From positions 84,990-148,989 of the forward strand of contig CAJQUW010007745.1 in the NCBI GenBank assembly GCA_907163375.1: a DNA stretch of 64,000 bases, given 5' to 3'. Shown in pieces: positions 32,801-45,303 of the stretch. This DNA is from Prostheceraeus crozeri (lineage: Eukaryota; Platyhelminthes; Polycladida; Euryleptidae). Every line of letters starts with the position of its first letter. Position 1 is the stretch's first letter. The translations under genes were made by a program, and so were the position numbers. The notes beneath the pieces were generated by a model. That model ran no database searches. It had not been told where the DNA came from and saw nothing but the letters and a program-made list of their open reading frames with translations.

Positions 32801-35597
32801 TACATCATTCTGTAAAAGTCTCACTGTCGGCCTCGTTCCCTGCACAAACTCATGCTGGCTGCCGGACTATGAGGTGTACATCATTCTGTGAAAGTCTCAT
32901 TTTCGGCCTTGTTCCCTGCAGAAACTCGTGCTGGTTGCCGGAATATGCCATGCACATCATTCTGTGAAAGTCTCATTTTCGGCCTCGTTCCCTGCAGAAA
33001 CTCGTGCTGGCTGCCGCACTATGATGTGTGCATCATTCTGTGAAAGTCTCATTGTCGGCCTCGTTCCCTGCAGAAACTCGTGCTGGCTGCCGGACTATGA
33101 GGTGTACATCATTCTGTGAAAGTCTCATTTTCGGCCTCGTTCCCTGCAGAAACTCGTGCTGGCTGCCGGACTGTGAGGTGTACATCATTCTGTGAAAGTC
33201 TCATTGTCGGCCTCGTTCCATGCAGAAACTCGTGCTGGCTGCCGCACTATGATGTGTGCATCATTCTGTGAAAGTCTCATTGTCGGCCTCGTTCCCTGCA
33301 GAAGCTCGTGCTGGCTGCCGGACTATGTGGTGTACATCATTCTGTGAAAGTCTCATTGTCGGCCTCGTTCCCTGCAGAAACTCGTGCTGGCTGCCGGACT
33401 ATGAGGTGTACATCATTCTGTGAAAGTCTCATTGTCGGCCTCGTTCCCTGCAGAAATTCGTGCTGGTTGCCGGACTGTGAGGTGTGCATCATTCTGTGAA
33501 AGTCTCATTGTCGGCCTTGTTCCCTGCAGAAACTCGTGCTGGCTGCCGGACTATGAGGTGTACATCATTCTGTGAAAGTCTCACTGTCGGCCTCGTTCCC
33601 TGCACAAACTCATGCTGGCTGCCGGACTATGAGGTGTACATCATTCTGTGAAAGTCTCATTTTCGGCCTTGTTCCTGCAGAAACTCGTGCTGGCTGCCGG
33701 ACTATGAGGTGTACATCATTCTGTGAAAGTCTCATTGTCGGCCTCCTTTCCTGCAGAAACTCGTGCTGGCTGCCGGACTATGAGGTGTACATCATTCTGT
33801 GAAAGTCTCATTGTCGGCCTCGTTCCCTGCAGAAACTCGTGCTGGTTGCCGGACTGTGAGGTGTGCATCATTCTGTGAGAGTCTCATTGTCGGCCTCGTT
33901 CCCTGCAGAAACTCGTGCTGGCTGCCGGACTATGAGGTGTACATCATTCTGTGAAAGTCTCACTGTCGGCCTCGTTCCCTGCACAAACTCATGCTGGCTA
34001 CCGGACTATGAGGTGTACATCATTCTGTGAAAGTCTCACTGTCGGCCTCGTTCCCTGCAGAAACTCGTGCTGGCTGCCGGACTATGAGGTGTACATCATT
34101 CTGTGAAAGTCTCATTGTCGGCCTCGTTCCCTGCATAAACTCGTGCTGGCTGCCGGACTATGAGGTGTACATCATTCTGTGAAGGTCTCATTGTCGGCCT
34201 CGTTCCCTGCAGAAACTCGTGCTGGCTGCCGGACTATGAGGTGTACATCTTTCTGTGAAAGTCTCATTGTCGGCCTCGTTCCCTGCACAAACTCGTGCTG
34301 GCTGCCGGACTGTGAGGTGTACATCATTCTGTGAAAGTCTCATTGTCGGCCTCGTTCCATGCAGAAACTCGTGCTGGCTGCCGCACTATGATGTGTGCAT
34401 CATTCTGTGAAAGTCTCATTGTCGGCCTCGTTCCCTGCAGAAGCTCGTGCTGGCTGCCGGACTATGAGGTGTACATCATTCTGTGAAAGTCTCATTGTCG
34501 GCCTCGTTCCCTGCAGAAACTCGTGCTGGCTGCCGGACTATGAGGTGTACATCATTCTGTGAAAGTCTCATTGTCGGCCTCGTTCCCTGCAGAAACTCGT
34601 GCTGGTTGCCGGACTGTGAGGTGTGCATCATTCTGTGAAAGTCTCATTGTCGGCCTCGTTCCCTGCAGAAACTCGTGCTGGCTGCCGGACTATGAGGTGT
34701 ACATCATTCTGTGAAAGTCTCACTGTCGGCCTCGTTCCCTGCACAAACTCATGCTGGCTGCCGGACTATGAGGTGTACATCATTCTGTGAAAGTCTCATT
34801 TTCGGCCTTGTTCCTGCAGAAACTCGTGCTGGCTGCCGGACTATAAGGTGAACATCATTCTGTGAAAGTCTCATTGTCGGCCTCGTTCCCTGCAGAAACT
34901 CGTGCTGGCTGCCGGACTGTGAGGTGTACATCATTCTGTGAAAGTCTCATTGTCGGCCTCGTTCCCTGCAGAAACTGGTGCTGGCTGCCGGACTATGAGG
35001 TGTACATCATTCTGTGAAAGTCTCATTTTCGGACTTATTCCTGCAGAAACTCGTGCTGGTTGCCGGAATATGCCATGCACATCATTCTGTGAAAGTCTCA
35101 TTTTCGGCCTCGTTCCCTGCAGAAACTCGTGCTGGCTGCCGGACTATGAGGTGTACATCATTCTGTGAAAGTCTCATTGTCGGCCTCGTTCCCTGCAGAA
35201 ACTCGTGCTGGCTGCCGGACTATGAGGTGTACATCATTCTGTGAGAGTCTCATTGTCGGCCTCGTTCCCTGCAGAAACTCGTGCTGGCTGCCGGACTGTG
35301 AGGTGTACATCATTCTGTGAAGGTCTCATTGTCGGTCTCGTTCCCTGCAGAAACTCGTGCTGGCTGCCGGACTATGAGGTGTACATCATTCTGTGAAAGT
35401 CTCATTGTCGGCCTCGTTCCCTGCAGAAACTCGTGCTGGTTGCCGGGATATGCCATGCACATCATTCTGTGAAAGTCTCATTTTCGGCCTCGTTCCCTGC
35501 AGAAACTCGTGCTGGCTGCCGGACTATGAGGTGTACATCATTCTGTGAAAGTCTCATTGTCGGCCTCGTTCCCTGCACAAACTCGTGCTGACTGCCG
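20869..35597 (+). repeat. Satellite array: about 194 x 76-bp units (right arm of locus 2)
   Basis: Unit consensus contains GTGTACATCATTCTGTG, AAAGTCTCATTGTCGGCC, TCGTTCCCTGCAGAAACTCG and TGCTGGCTGCCGGACTATGA. Unit length is very constant: the marker CTGCCGCAC (GCAGCAC at one site) recurs from 21,913 to 27,537 at exact multiples of 76. Single-base length changes occur in a few units (for example near 31,800 and 33,675). Short open frames of 60-76 codons in it arise because 76 is not divisible by three and are not genes. Confidence 0.95.
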
Positions 35598-35906
35598 AGA
35601 TCTCCTCATTCATTGTATTTGAATATCTTCATTATTTCATTGCAGACAGATAAATGGCTCAATAAAACGTCTTCAACCGCTTCAAAAGTTTCGAAGATAC
35701 TGAGGGATGAGTACATACTTCAATTAGATATAAGGTTCCATGCTGGTTTGGATCTGCATTTGAGAATTTGGTATGAGTATTGTACGAGTATTCATGCCGT
35801 GTTCTTCGCGACAATGACCCGTAGTCTTGAAATAAAAACTTTTGACTTTTGTCCATCATAGAGCAGACATATAATTGATAATCACACTCTAGCTTCTTCA
35901 ACTCAC
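35598..35906. other. Remaining intron sequence next to the satellite array
   Basis: Unique-looking AT-rich sequence between the right end of the array and the splice donor at 35,906. No other feature was seen. Confidence 0.5.
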
Positions 35907-36059
35907 TCGTTTTTGTAGAGTTGTAAGAACGCCTTCTTTCTCCCTAATTTCTTTTTGAAATTTCCATGATTGCTGCACTTGTTTCAACCGCATGTCCACT
36001 TCTTTCTCACGATCTTCCTGTATTTCGCCCATGTTGAACCGCATCACCTCCTCTTTAAT
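35907..36059 (-). CDS. Internal exon of the coiled-coil gene (51 codons)
   Basis: Acceptor GATTTTAG precedes 36,059 and donor GTGAGT follows 35,907. The 153-nt exon is phase 0-0 and reads IKEEVMRFNMGEIQEDREKE, then KQVQQSWKFQKEIREKEGVL and TTLQKR, strongly charged and heptad-like. It joins in frame to VIELEKLLVEKE of the terminal exon, extending the same coiled coil. The intron that follows holds the giant foldback element. Confidence 0.75.
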
Positions 36060-37849
36060 CTAAAATCAAAATGATTCATTATCTGGTGATTGCGAGGATA
36101 TTAATTATCTCATCTTCAGAGCAAGCACAAAGTGATGCAAAAAAGATGTCGATTAGTGTCCAGTATTCGGGAATTTGAAAGAACGGTGCTCCGGCAATTT
36201 GGGAATAGAGACAAGTTTTCACGAATTTGATATTTCTCATACGATGATGACATCCCAGCAGCCATTTATAATTGAATATAATGCTTACTAATTTAAATTA
36301 TTAATTGAAGCAGTCCTGATGAGGACTGATGGCGTTCTCCAATCCGCAAGTGTACAAAGGTAATGCTACTGATTAATCAGTTCTGGATTAATCATTCTTA
36401 AAAGGACTCAATGGAGCTTTCTCGTGGCAACGAATTGTAATTGATCAGCTTTGGCCCAATATCTGAAAATCTTAAGACTTGTAACACTACTCATTCTTAC
36501 TGTTAATATGCTAATACCACAGATTCCAAACACTGCCGTATACATGTTCAGAACAGACGTCTAATATACCTTACCGATTGCAAATGCCGATAGTGGAAAT
36601 ACAATAGGACAATGGTCACCATAGGTTAAGGAAATTAAAAATGGAGATTATAAAACTACAGGATACCGATGGATAAAAATTGGAAACGTGGAGGTTTAGT
36701 ATACAATCTATTGATATAGTATTTGATATGCAATCTGCGCTTTGTACTGAAATCGTGCATTATACATGTATATCAAATTTTTCCCACTTTAAACCAGAAA
36801 AATAACGTAATTTAACAATAGATTAAGTGTTCGACAATGAATGGATCTCCGAAGCTACTTAGCTGGAAAATTTCAGTACAATGTGCATAAAATATGCCAT
36901 ATCGGTCATTCTGATTTCTCCAAGCCAGTTTCTTTCCTGTTATAGCCAATTCAGAGCAATTATTACTCATCTTACAACTTTGCATCAAAGATTATATTGT
37001 GATTTACTCGAAATTAATTCTGAGAATGAAATAAATGTTCTGAGAACCTTCAGTTTGGAGTTCCATTGGAAAACGTAAGAATACAAAAGGAAAGACAAAA
37101 GGAAAGCCCATTGATTTCCAACATCTAAATTATTTACCTCGAATTGTTGACAGTTGACAAACATCATAGAACACAACTGCATGTTTCCACAACTTCATTT
37201 CTATTCGAATTCACGCAGAATTACATTCGATTATTGTATGTTAGTATGTTGCCGTTGTGCATATTGAACTTGTCAATCACATTGAACGTGTTGGAATTTC
37301 ATTTCGAACATCACATCAGATAACAAAAGTTGAAGATTTATAGCAGTGATGAGCAACGACGCCAGATTTGCATTTTGTGTAATTGAAAAATAACAAAACA
37401 AAATGCCATTGTTTTACGATCATTGAATCATCAAATAAGATTTTCAAGTCATTTTATTTCTTTTTCAACAATTGAGACAGCTATTTTTTATGATTTCTGG
37501 ATGACTGGACCCGCTATCGCTTCATGCTGTAATTTTGACAGTTGCAAAGATAACTACAAACCAATTGAAAACATCAGATGTGCATTTTACAGTGCAGACA
37601 AAAGTGTCTGGAGTTCATTCTGTACATTTATATTAATATTCTTAACTCAAGTACGTCTGTGAAGAATTAATATGTACAAATGTCCAAACCAACTTAGCAA
37701 AATGAGCAGAGGCTCATACATATAATAAAACTCATGTCAATTTACATCGAGAAGGAATAGAGCCCAAACTTCTACAAAAGACTAAGGTGTTTGTTAATAA
37801 GATAGAAAAAAATAAAATAAATAGATTTTAGATCACGTTTGCAACAGCC
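36060..37849. other. Intron sequence with no recognised feature
   Basis: AT-rich; short open frames at 36,881-37,182 and 37,423-37,662 show no recognisable domain or convincing splice borders. Confidence 0.4.
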
Positions 37850-38320
37850 ATCATTTTTGAAGGACTTACGGGAAAAGAAAAAAGAATTGCGGCGAATGAA
37901 GAGTCTCTTCATGGCTCGCAGACAAGTGAACGCCATCCTGAAGATTATCTAATAGTGCGCTCTCAAAGCTTGTCGGAACGGGAGGTTCATGTTCAAGCTG
38001 GTTACAACGATAAAATTTACCTGCAAGTGAAGGGTTGTCCTATGGGGACACACTTCTCTCCCCTATTTGCTGTGATGAAATCGATAGAAGAACAAGCCCT
38101 AAGTAAGTTAACTTATAAGCACAACTTACTGCCTAAAATATATAAACGATGACTGTATAGATGATGTAATTATGGGTCCGTTCCCCAAAGATGATAGAAT
38201 TTTTTCAAATAGATTAGAAACTTTTAATTCGATAAATAAAGACATTCAATTCACATTGGACCTTCCGAAAGATAACTTTTTGGACTTAAGCATCAAAATA
38301 GCCATAAGCATTGTCTCTCA
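37850..38320 (+). pseudogene. PLE reverse transcriptase fragment
   Basis: Plus-strand sense DKIYLQVKGCPMGTHFSPLF (about 38,010-38,070) is the PLE GxPMGxxxSPLLA block, followed by IEEQAL. After frame changes come YIDDVIMGPFPKDD-like residues (38,150-38,190) with the catalytic YIDD, and FTLDLPKDNFLDLSIKI (about 38,250-38,300), matching the downstream palm block. It is a decayed fragment with no endonuclease, lying in an intron antisense to the host gene. Confidence 0.65.
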
Positions 38321-38937
38321 AACTCAAAGTGCTTAAATAGGATCAAACTATTCAACATCAGCTAATGGCAACTAGTCACTCCTAATCACACAGGTTCTAG
38401 CTCTGCTCCACTCATACACATTCGCATTCTTATATGCACATTATGAACAACTCTGATACTTTAAAAGTCCGTTGTGTCAATGTTAACTTTAAGGAAGTAT
38501 ATAGACCCTAAAAAGCTGTAATAAAACATTGTAAAAACAGAATTAAAAGATGGCATCAATACGTCAAATATCCAGACCTGTTATTGTCATACCTCTAAGT
38601 GTATACAAAGAACCCTACTTATTTACAACATTGTAATTCGGCCAAAACACACACGAGAAAAGTACCAAAAATCAACTCAGACAGTACATCAAACTCAGAC
38701 AAGTGGGAAATAAATCATTCTTGCCGATATTAATGTACAGAGTCGAAAAGTCAACCATTTCAGGCGACAAAATTCTATTATTTGCCACCTCAAAAAACTC
38801 AGAGAAAGACTTTATAGGCTACTCCAAGAATGCTGACGACCAAAATTCTTCTGGATAGAATACAATAAATGTCAATACTCATAACATTTGTCTCGAAGAA
38901 CTGATAAGCCATTACTTAATATGACAGATAGACTCTG
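38321..38937. other. Unassigned intron sequence, possibly PLE-derived
   Basis: Decayed AT-rich sequence directly after the PLE fragment. It may include more of that element, but no motif is secure. Confidence 0.35.
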
Positions 38938-39480
38938 CGCTGTTAAACGCTCAATACCAATCACATAGGAAGGATGCATACCAAAATATTTTTGGTATAT
39001 TTTTGTATCCATTTTGTATGCATTTCAAATGTGATATGCTTTACATACTAAAGCCATACCAGCACAGTACTAGAGGAAAGTATCAATGATGTCTAAAAAA
39101 TGTTGACTGAAGGTCTTTAGTCAATAAAGATCACATTAATGTTACTACTGTTCTGTAAGTAGTAAGATAATAACATTCAAGAGGCAAACGTGCAATAATT
39201 AATTCGATTTTAATGCATGTAAGTCTAATTCACAATAAGTCACGAAATTCACAATTAATCTAATCTAGTTAAATATCACACTATCAAAAAGAAATATTTA
39301 CGACTGGTTGTACTGAAAAAAGATATTTGACTGTAGTACGTACATTTTTTTGCTATATAACTTAAAGCTCTAGATGCGAGAGACGTCTAATAAGGATGAA
39401 TTTGTATCAGGTGTCGTGTATAAAACATCATGCCAACAACTCGTATTTCATTGTAAAACAGCAATTCAGATAGAATAGCA
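38938..39480 (+). mobile_element. Truncated MITE of the ~1 kb family (copy E)
   Basis: It starts CTGTTAAACGCTCAATACCAA, a variant of the family terminus, and follows copy C through the ATACC-rich left zone and TTCGATTTTAATGCATGTAAG. It lacks the central segment that copies A-C share (corresponding to 6,256-6,500) and stops near GATAGAATAG, before the right terminus. It is more diverged than copies B and C. Confidence 0.75.
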
Positions 39481-39577
39481 TAGGCATGTCACCTAGTGCC
39501 TTCCTACAAATAATCGCAAAGTTTTCAGACGCTGCATGTGAATGTATATCAATGCCATCAGTGACACGGTGACTCAC

Positions 39578-39690
39578 TTTAGCAGTAATATACGTCTCCA
39601 GTTTTTCCTTTTCCCACTTATGTAGATGTTTTGTCAAGGATGGATGCTGCTCCCATAAATCTTCGAAATTAAAAGTCCGTGAGGCAAGTC
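39578..39690 (-). CDS. Internal exon of the CARD-coiled-coil gene (113 nt)
   Basis: Acceptor TTTCTCTTTCAG ends at 39,691 and donor GTGAGT starts at 39,577. The exon enters in phase 1 and leaves in phase 0. Joined to the G left by the upstream exon it reads GLASRTFNFEDLWEQHPSLT and then KHLHKWEKEKLETYITAK. The next exon (36,059) starts in phase 0, so all three junctions agree. The segment is charged and helical and could be the start of the coiled coil after the CARD-like fold. Additional exons between it and 36,059 cannot be excluded. Confidence 0.65.
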
Positions 39691-39913
39691 CTGAAAGAGA
39701 AACCGACAACTTCGCAACAAAAGCAGATTTGATGACATCTGTCCACCACGATGAATCTCTGTACAGGTGATGGTTTCCAAAAAAATTTGTTGAGCTAAAT
39801 CATTTCTATTTACAAACATATAGCAGAATGTCAACTTTCAGAAAATAAAGGACCAGCCATTAATTTACAAGATGAGAGAAGTCCTTGCTTTGATGGTTTT
39901 TCTGTATTGTAGC
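39691..39913. other. Intron sequence between the exon and the PLE 3' end
   Basis: Only the polypyrimidine tract of the 39,690 acceptor is recognisable. Confidence 0.4.
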
Positions 39914-40650
39914 AACATGTGCGAGGCCTTTCAGCCGCTACAGGCGACCATCGTCAGGCACGTGAGTGAAGAAAAGATTGCTGTAGATGAGGTCAAGTCC
40001 ACTTTTTATTGAACTCGGAACATAGCATTGACTGTCCAAAATAAAATACAATACGATAAGCAAAAATACATAAAACCAAATACTGCTACTACTAAAATTG
40101 ACAGTAGAAGTAGAAAGAAAAAAGCTAGAAAGATACAAGAGAAAAGTAAACGTCAAAAATTCCAGCAACTGTTTAGAGAAAACTTCACTCGATTGGCCGA
40201 TGTATATCTCTCAGTCCAAAATGCTTCTTTTATCAATCTTCTCCTCCATACCGGTTCTCTGTCCACCACCTCCATCCTCTCAAAGGCTCTCTCTGATCGC
40301 TTTCAAATACATGTCGGGCGTCCGACCGTTCAACGTCGACATCTTTGACTGCTTTGCTCTTTTCTTCTCTCATGTAATGAGCGGACTGACTCTCCAACAT
40401 ACGACCAACCACATTGAGGATCTGCACAAGGGAGACGATACACCACGCGAAAATGCTTCGCCGGAGTAGGACGCTTTCTCATGAGAACACTCCTCAGAGT
40501 GTTAATGGGTTTCATACCGACGTTTACATCAACTTGCTTGAGGACATCACGGATCCGCTCTATAACACCCTGGACGAAGGTATTGAGCCTCTGAAATCCA
40601 ACTTCTCCTCACCGGTGAGAATTTCAGGATGTCAAATGTTCCACTCACAG
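39914..40650 (-). mobile_element. 3' fragment of a canonical PLE (GIY-YIG plus hammerhead-like motif)
   Basis: Minus-strand sense contains HFRVVYRLPCADPQCGWSYV then GESVRSLHERRKE (40,470-40,350), a clear GIY-YIG core of the Penelope C-terminal type, continuing in another frame with SAVKDVD and ending EAFWTERYTSANRVKFSLN (about 40,230-40,165), the usual domain end. The hammerhead-like motif follows about 200 bases downstream. The RT is missing, so this is a 5'-truncated copy. It lies in an intron in the same direction as the host gene. Confidence 0.7.
39919..39961 (-). ncRNA. Second hammerhead-ribozyme-like motif, 3' of a PLE endonuclease
   Basis: Minus strand: stem I GUGC (39,961-39,958), core CUGACGA (39,957-39,951), an unpaired U, stem II G-GUCGC (39,949-39,944), 5-nt loop, GCGGC-U (39,938-39,933), GAAA (39,932-39,929), six nucleotides GGCCUC, then the stem I partner GCAC (39,922-39,919). 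The layout, including the extra U and the 6-nt stem III region, matches the motif at 7,264-7,313, though the sequences differ. The predicted cleavage triplet is CUC. Activity is untested. Confidence 0.6.
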
Positions 40651-41534
40651 CTTTAATTTTATCACAAGAAAGGCAATAGGCCTCCCCCTTTCTTCCCCTT
40701 CTTCCCTAAATTCGTGTAAGAGCTTCTTATTATAATAATTTGCATAATAATAATAATATTTGTATAATATATAATCGTCACTCAGCATCAGTAAAACGAC
40801 AATGTGCAAGCTATGCTTCCAGTCGTCTAGCAAGTCAGCAAGTTACTGAGTTTCAAGCATCACAAAATTCCCTCTTATGTTTATGCAGATCTATGTACTT
40901 CTGAGTTTGGCAAGTGATTTCAAAATGCACTATGTAGATCGCGGTTTGCCAGGAGAGGCGGTTTTACTTTGAAAATTTTCCACTCTCAACGGTCTCTGAT
41001 GTATTTTTGTATGACAATATCGAAAATCATGGTCTAAAAATCATGCAATTAGCCCTTTTCAAGAAAAGTACGAAAATTCAAAGTGGCGGACGGAAAAACC
41101 GAAACTGCATCCTGGGAGTGGAATAAAAATATTCCCATCTATTTCGCAAGCAGTTTCCTATGTAGCTTGACCCGCACTTTTCAAACATAATTGCTAGAAA
41201 AACATACGATTAGCCCTTTTCAAGAAATTAGCGGACATAAAACCGAAACCGCAACAAGTCTTGGAGGTCCTATCAGGTTCTTGAAATTTCTTGGAAGCGT
41301 CATCTTCGCTTGTGTGCAAACGATTCAAAAATATGTGAATCAGTGGTCTGCATCAGATCGATCAGACCTTCAAGACTTGTGCAAGCATAATACTTACTTA
41401 TACATTATACATATTAACATTTGTTCGTTGATAGGGCTCGGTGATGGAAGTTACAGTTGAGATGATACTTCGGCAAGACGAGACAACGAGGCACGTCAGC
41501 ACGCGAACTCGCTAGCAGATACGATCAATGATAA
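40651..41534. other. Unassigned intron sequence
   Basis: Two imperfect copies of a short block (ATTAGCCCTTTTCAAGAAA, near 41,047 and 41,210) followed by GCGGAC and AAAACCGAAAC are the only structure seen. The AT-rich run at 40,728-40,770 is low-complexity. Confidence 0.4.
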
Positions 41535-42430
41535 ATGCAGCGATGAGTGTATTCTTCTTCAGAGGGCCTATCTGACGAACTGCGCGCAAGACTTTTCATT
41601 GCAACCATCGAGACTGTCTTACTGTACAACGCCATCACTTGGACAATGACTCGCACACTCGAGACAGAATTGGATGGTGCACACTCACATCTATTGAGGG
41701 CTTCTTATAACGTGCACTGGCCACGAGTGTCAAACGCAGATTTATACCGACGAGCCAGATTACTACCACAAATTGAGAGGCGACGCAAGGAGCGCCTAGC
41801 ACTCTCAGGAAATCTGTCGTATCCTCAACCGGCCCAGGAGCTTCTTCTGTGGCAGCCGACACAACCTTAAAGGCGGGGACAAGGTCATAGAAAGACTTTT
41901 CCTCAGCTTCTATATGATGATTGTGCTGCGCCAGACCAACTGTCCGCTCACAAGCATGTGCGCCAGTTAGCGATATGGCGCAAGATCTGACGCTTTTTGT
42001 ATCGTTTGTATTTTTCATCTTTACTAATAAAGCGTATTATATATATATATATAGATATACGAGTATGTATAGTATATATATATATATATTAACATTGCTG
42101 TTTCCGTTTTTCTGTCCGCTATTTTGAATTTTAGTAATTTTCATACAAAAATACTTCAAAAACTGTCGAGAAATATAATGGGAAATTTTCAAAATGAATC
42201 CGCCTCTCTTGGCTGAGATATAATTCCTCAATTCTTCCTTCAAGTTGCGTTATTGACACGTTTGATGTTAAAATCCATATACTCAAACCTGATGGACAAG
42301 GTACCAGGCAAGGGTCGCCCAACACCAAGAAGCCGCTTTCAAAGAGACTTGAAGAGAAACGTGACCATGAGCTGGCGTGGATGAAGCCGATGCTTTCTAA
42401 TACAATAACGGATAGAGGAAAACTAAAGTT
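41535..42430 (+). pseudogene. 3' remnant of another LINE (RT C-terminal region)
   Basis: Plus-strand sense LSDELRARLFIATIETVLLY then NAITWTMTRTLE (41,565-41,660), LLRASYNVHWPRVSNADLYR and LLPQIERRRKERLAL is the region after the RT palm in LINEs that end with an LLYG..TWT block and an RR motif. KGRPTPRSRFQRDLKRNV at about 42,310 resembles the extreme C-terminus of the same proteins. It differs from the CR1-like copies at 12-17 kb; an RTE-like or related origin is possible. AT repeats (42,028-42,091) interrupt it. Confidence 0.5.
42028..42091. repeat. AT-rich microsatellite
   Basis: TATATA runs interrupted by GATATACGAGTATGTATAG. Confidence 0.8.
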
Positions 42431-42830
42431 AGTAAAAATAACAGAGTCATGTTTTATTACTAAAATTCCGAAATTTTACTAGAACCAACTTGTAGTCACC
42501 AAAATATTGTAGATGATCCTTATTTGTTTACAATTTAGCAGTAATCAAAAGCATTCTTTTAACTTCTTTTCCTGAATAATTTTGAATTTGAATAAAGCAG
42601 GAGATGACTTGAAGATAGGACCTATGAAGTAGGAGCCTTGAACCGATGTCAAACACGAGGGGCATTGCTGGTAGACTGCACAGCAGCCTTGCGGCATGAA
42701 GAAAAGAAGAGATGATAATCAGATCAGGAATGCTGCACTAATTGCTTTCCGCACCATAAAAAGAAGCATCGAAATGGAAAATTATTTCAATGGACGATAA
42801 AACAGAATGACAATTGTATGTTGGACTTAC
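42431..42830. other. Unassigned intron sequence
   Basis: Nothing recognised except the GTAAGT donor at its right border. Confidence 0.4.
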
Positions 42831-42972
42831 CGGAATCACGAAGATAATCCGCGATCAATGGATGTCCAGACATTGTCAGAACTTCACAGAACCGCCTGAA
42901 GACGGTTGTCTCTTGAAGATGCATCGAATTGAGAAGGAGGAGCATCCGCTTCTCACCATCATCTTCCGCCGT
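42831..42972 (-). CDS. CARD-like exon of the coiled-coil gene (142 nt)
   Basis: Acceptor TTTCCTCAACAG precedes 42,972 and donor GTAAGT follows 42,831. The exon enters in phase 0 and leaves in phase 1, fitting the exon at 39,690. It reads TAEDDGEKRMLLLLNSMHLQ, then ETTVFRRFCEVLTMSGHPLI and ADYLRDS. The pattern (LLLLL, F..FCEVL, SGHPLIADYL) matches helices 3-6 of CARD death folds, where the last helix commonly reads like LxxTGQxxLAxxL. CARDs make homotypic contacts in apoptosis and innate immune scaffolds. The first half of the fold must lie in an upstream exon, which I did not find. The CARD assignment is by motif only. Confidence 0.55.
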
Positions 42973-43136
42973 CTGTTGAGGAAATTTCATAAATGATGAG
43001 ACTTTCCCATCTTCGTGACCCCCCTCAATGCCGGTATTGCATTTTAGAATTTCCTACGCATTTAGTTTCCGATGGAAACATTCTATGATGTATTTTCCTG
43101 CCGGAAATTGTAATAATAGGAATTATATATAACAAA

Positions 43137-43138
<2 letters not shown>
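42973..43138. other. Intron sequence upstream of the CARD-like exon
   Basis: Short unassigned stretch between the exon and the GA macrosatellite. Confidence 0.4.
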
Positions 43139-44534
<1,396 letters not shown>

Positions 44535-44679
44535 TTCGTTTATTCTTTTGTAAATGAAAATGTCACTTTATAAATCAATCATGTAAATCAGACGTTTGAT
44601 AGTCCAAATATGACTAAAGTTTAAAACACAGGAAGGAAAAAGCAAAACAAATGAAAAAAGTAATACTACATTTGTAATA

Positions 44680-45303
44680 CTACACAAAAAGTCTACTGAG
44701 TATATTCCTCAGACATCGTATAATGTAAAGTCTCTGTGAAGCACGTTTCAAAATTTCACTTATCTGATTATGCCATGACAGAGAGTCTGAAATAATAAAG
44801 CCAAGAATGCACATCTGGGAAACCCTCGTAAAAATAGGCAGAACTATTTTGTCAACTTGCAATGTGGAGTTGACATTTGCGAGTGAATATTTCGTGGCAT
44901 TTCTTAAAATTGAGCGTTAGTCCGGCATTCAGAAACTTGTCTTCAATCAATGAATATTGCGAAACTTGCTGTAACAGCGACTCAATCTTTTCAATAACAG
45001 TCATATCATCTGCAATTCTGCATATTTGACACAATGCACTGTGTCCAACTTGAAGTCAATAGTTGACACAAATGCAGCAAATAAAAAAGGGCCCAAAACT
45101 GACCCCTGCGGTATACCTGCGTTAGTACTCACTAACGAACCATAACAACCAGGGATACGAACCTTGAAACAAAAAACTATCGCAATATGAAAAATACTTA
45201 GAATCTTTAGAATAATAATCAAAAAACTACGGGCGCTTCGTACTATAAAAGGAGGCAATTGCACGAGACGACGCCGTCCAAAGGAGCATTCTTTCAATGC
45301 CAA
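44680..45303 (-). pseudogene. CR1-like LINE RT fragment
   Basis: Minus-strand sense in changing frames: NAGIPQGSVLGPFLFAAFVS (RT motif B, about 45,130-45,070), KYAxxMTVIE (a decayed YADD at about 45,010), LNFKKCHEIFTRK (44,910), LGFIISDSLSWHNQISEIL (44,800) and RASQRLYIIRCLRN (44,735). The order and motifs match the LINEs at 12-17 kb. Both the endonuclease side and the 3' end are missing. Confidence 0.7.

Larger units (their letters stand above)
19582..35597. mobile_element. Giant copy of the foldback element (locus 2) within the last intron
   Basis: Left arm 19,592-20,343: 10 units of the 76-bp repeat in minus orientation. Core 20,344-20,868. Right arm 20,869-35,597: about 194 units in plus orientation. 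Polarity flips at the core exactly as at locus 1, and the core is homologous to 8,326-8,905. The left end is a broken repeat of TAGTCCTGC (19,582 and 19,592); the right end stops at CTGCCG before the terminal GACTA, so the outer ends are decayed and no target duplication is visible. It fills nearly all of the intron 19,169-35,906. Confidence 0.85.

Noticed and set aside
20261-35244. Many 60-76 codon open frames in the satellite array with a shared Cys-containing peptide
   Set aside because: The 76-bp unit shifts frame every repeat, so the same peptides recur by arithmetic. Stops appear in each frame every few units and no start context is conserved.
19592-35597. CRISPR array
   Set aside because: The units are contiguous 76-mers with no unique spacers, flank a transposon core, and lie in a eukaryotic intron.
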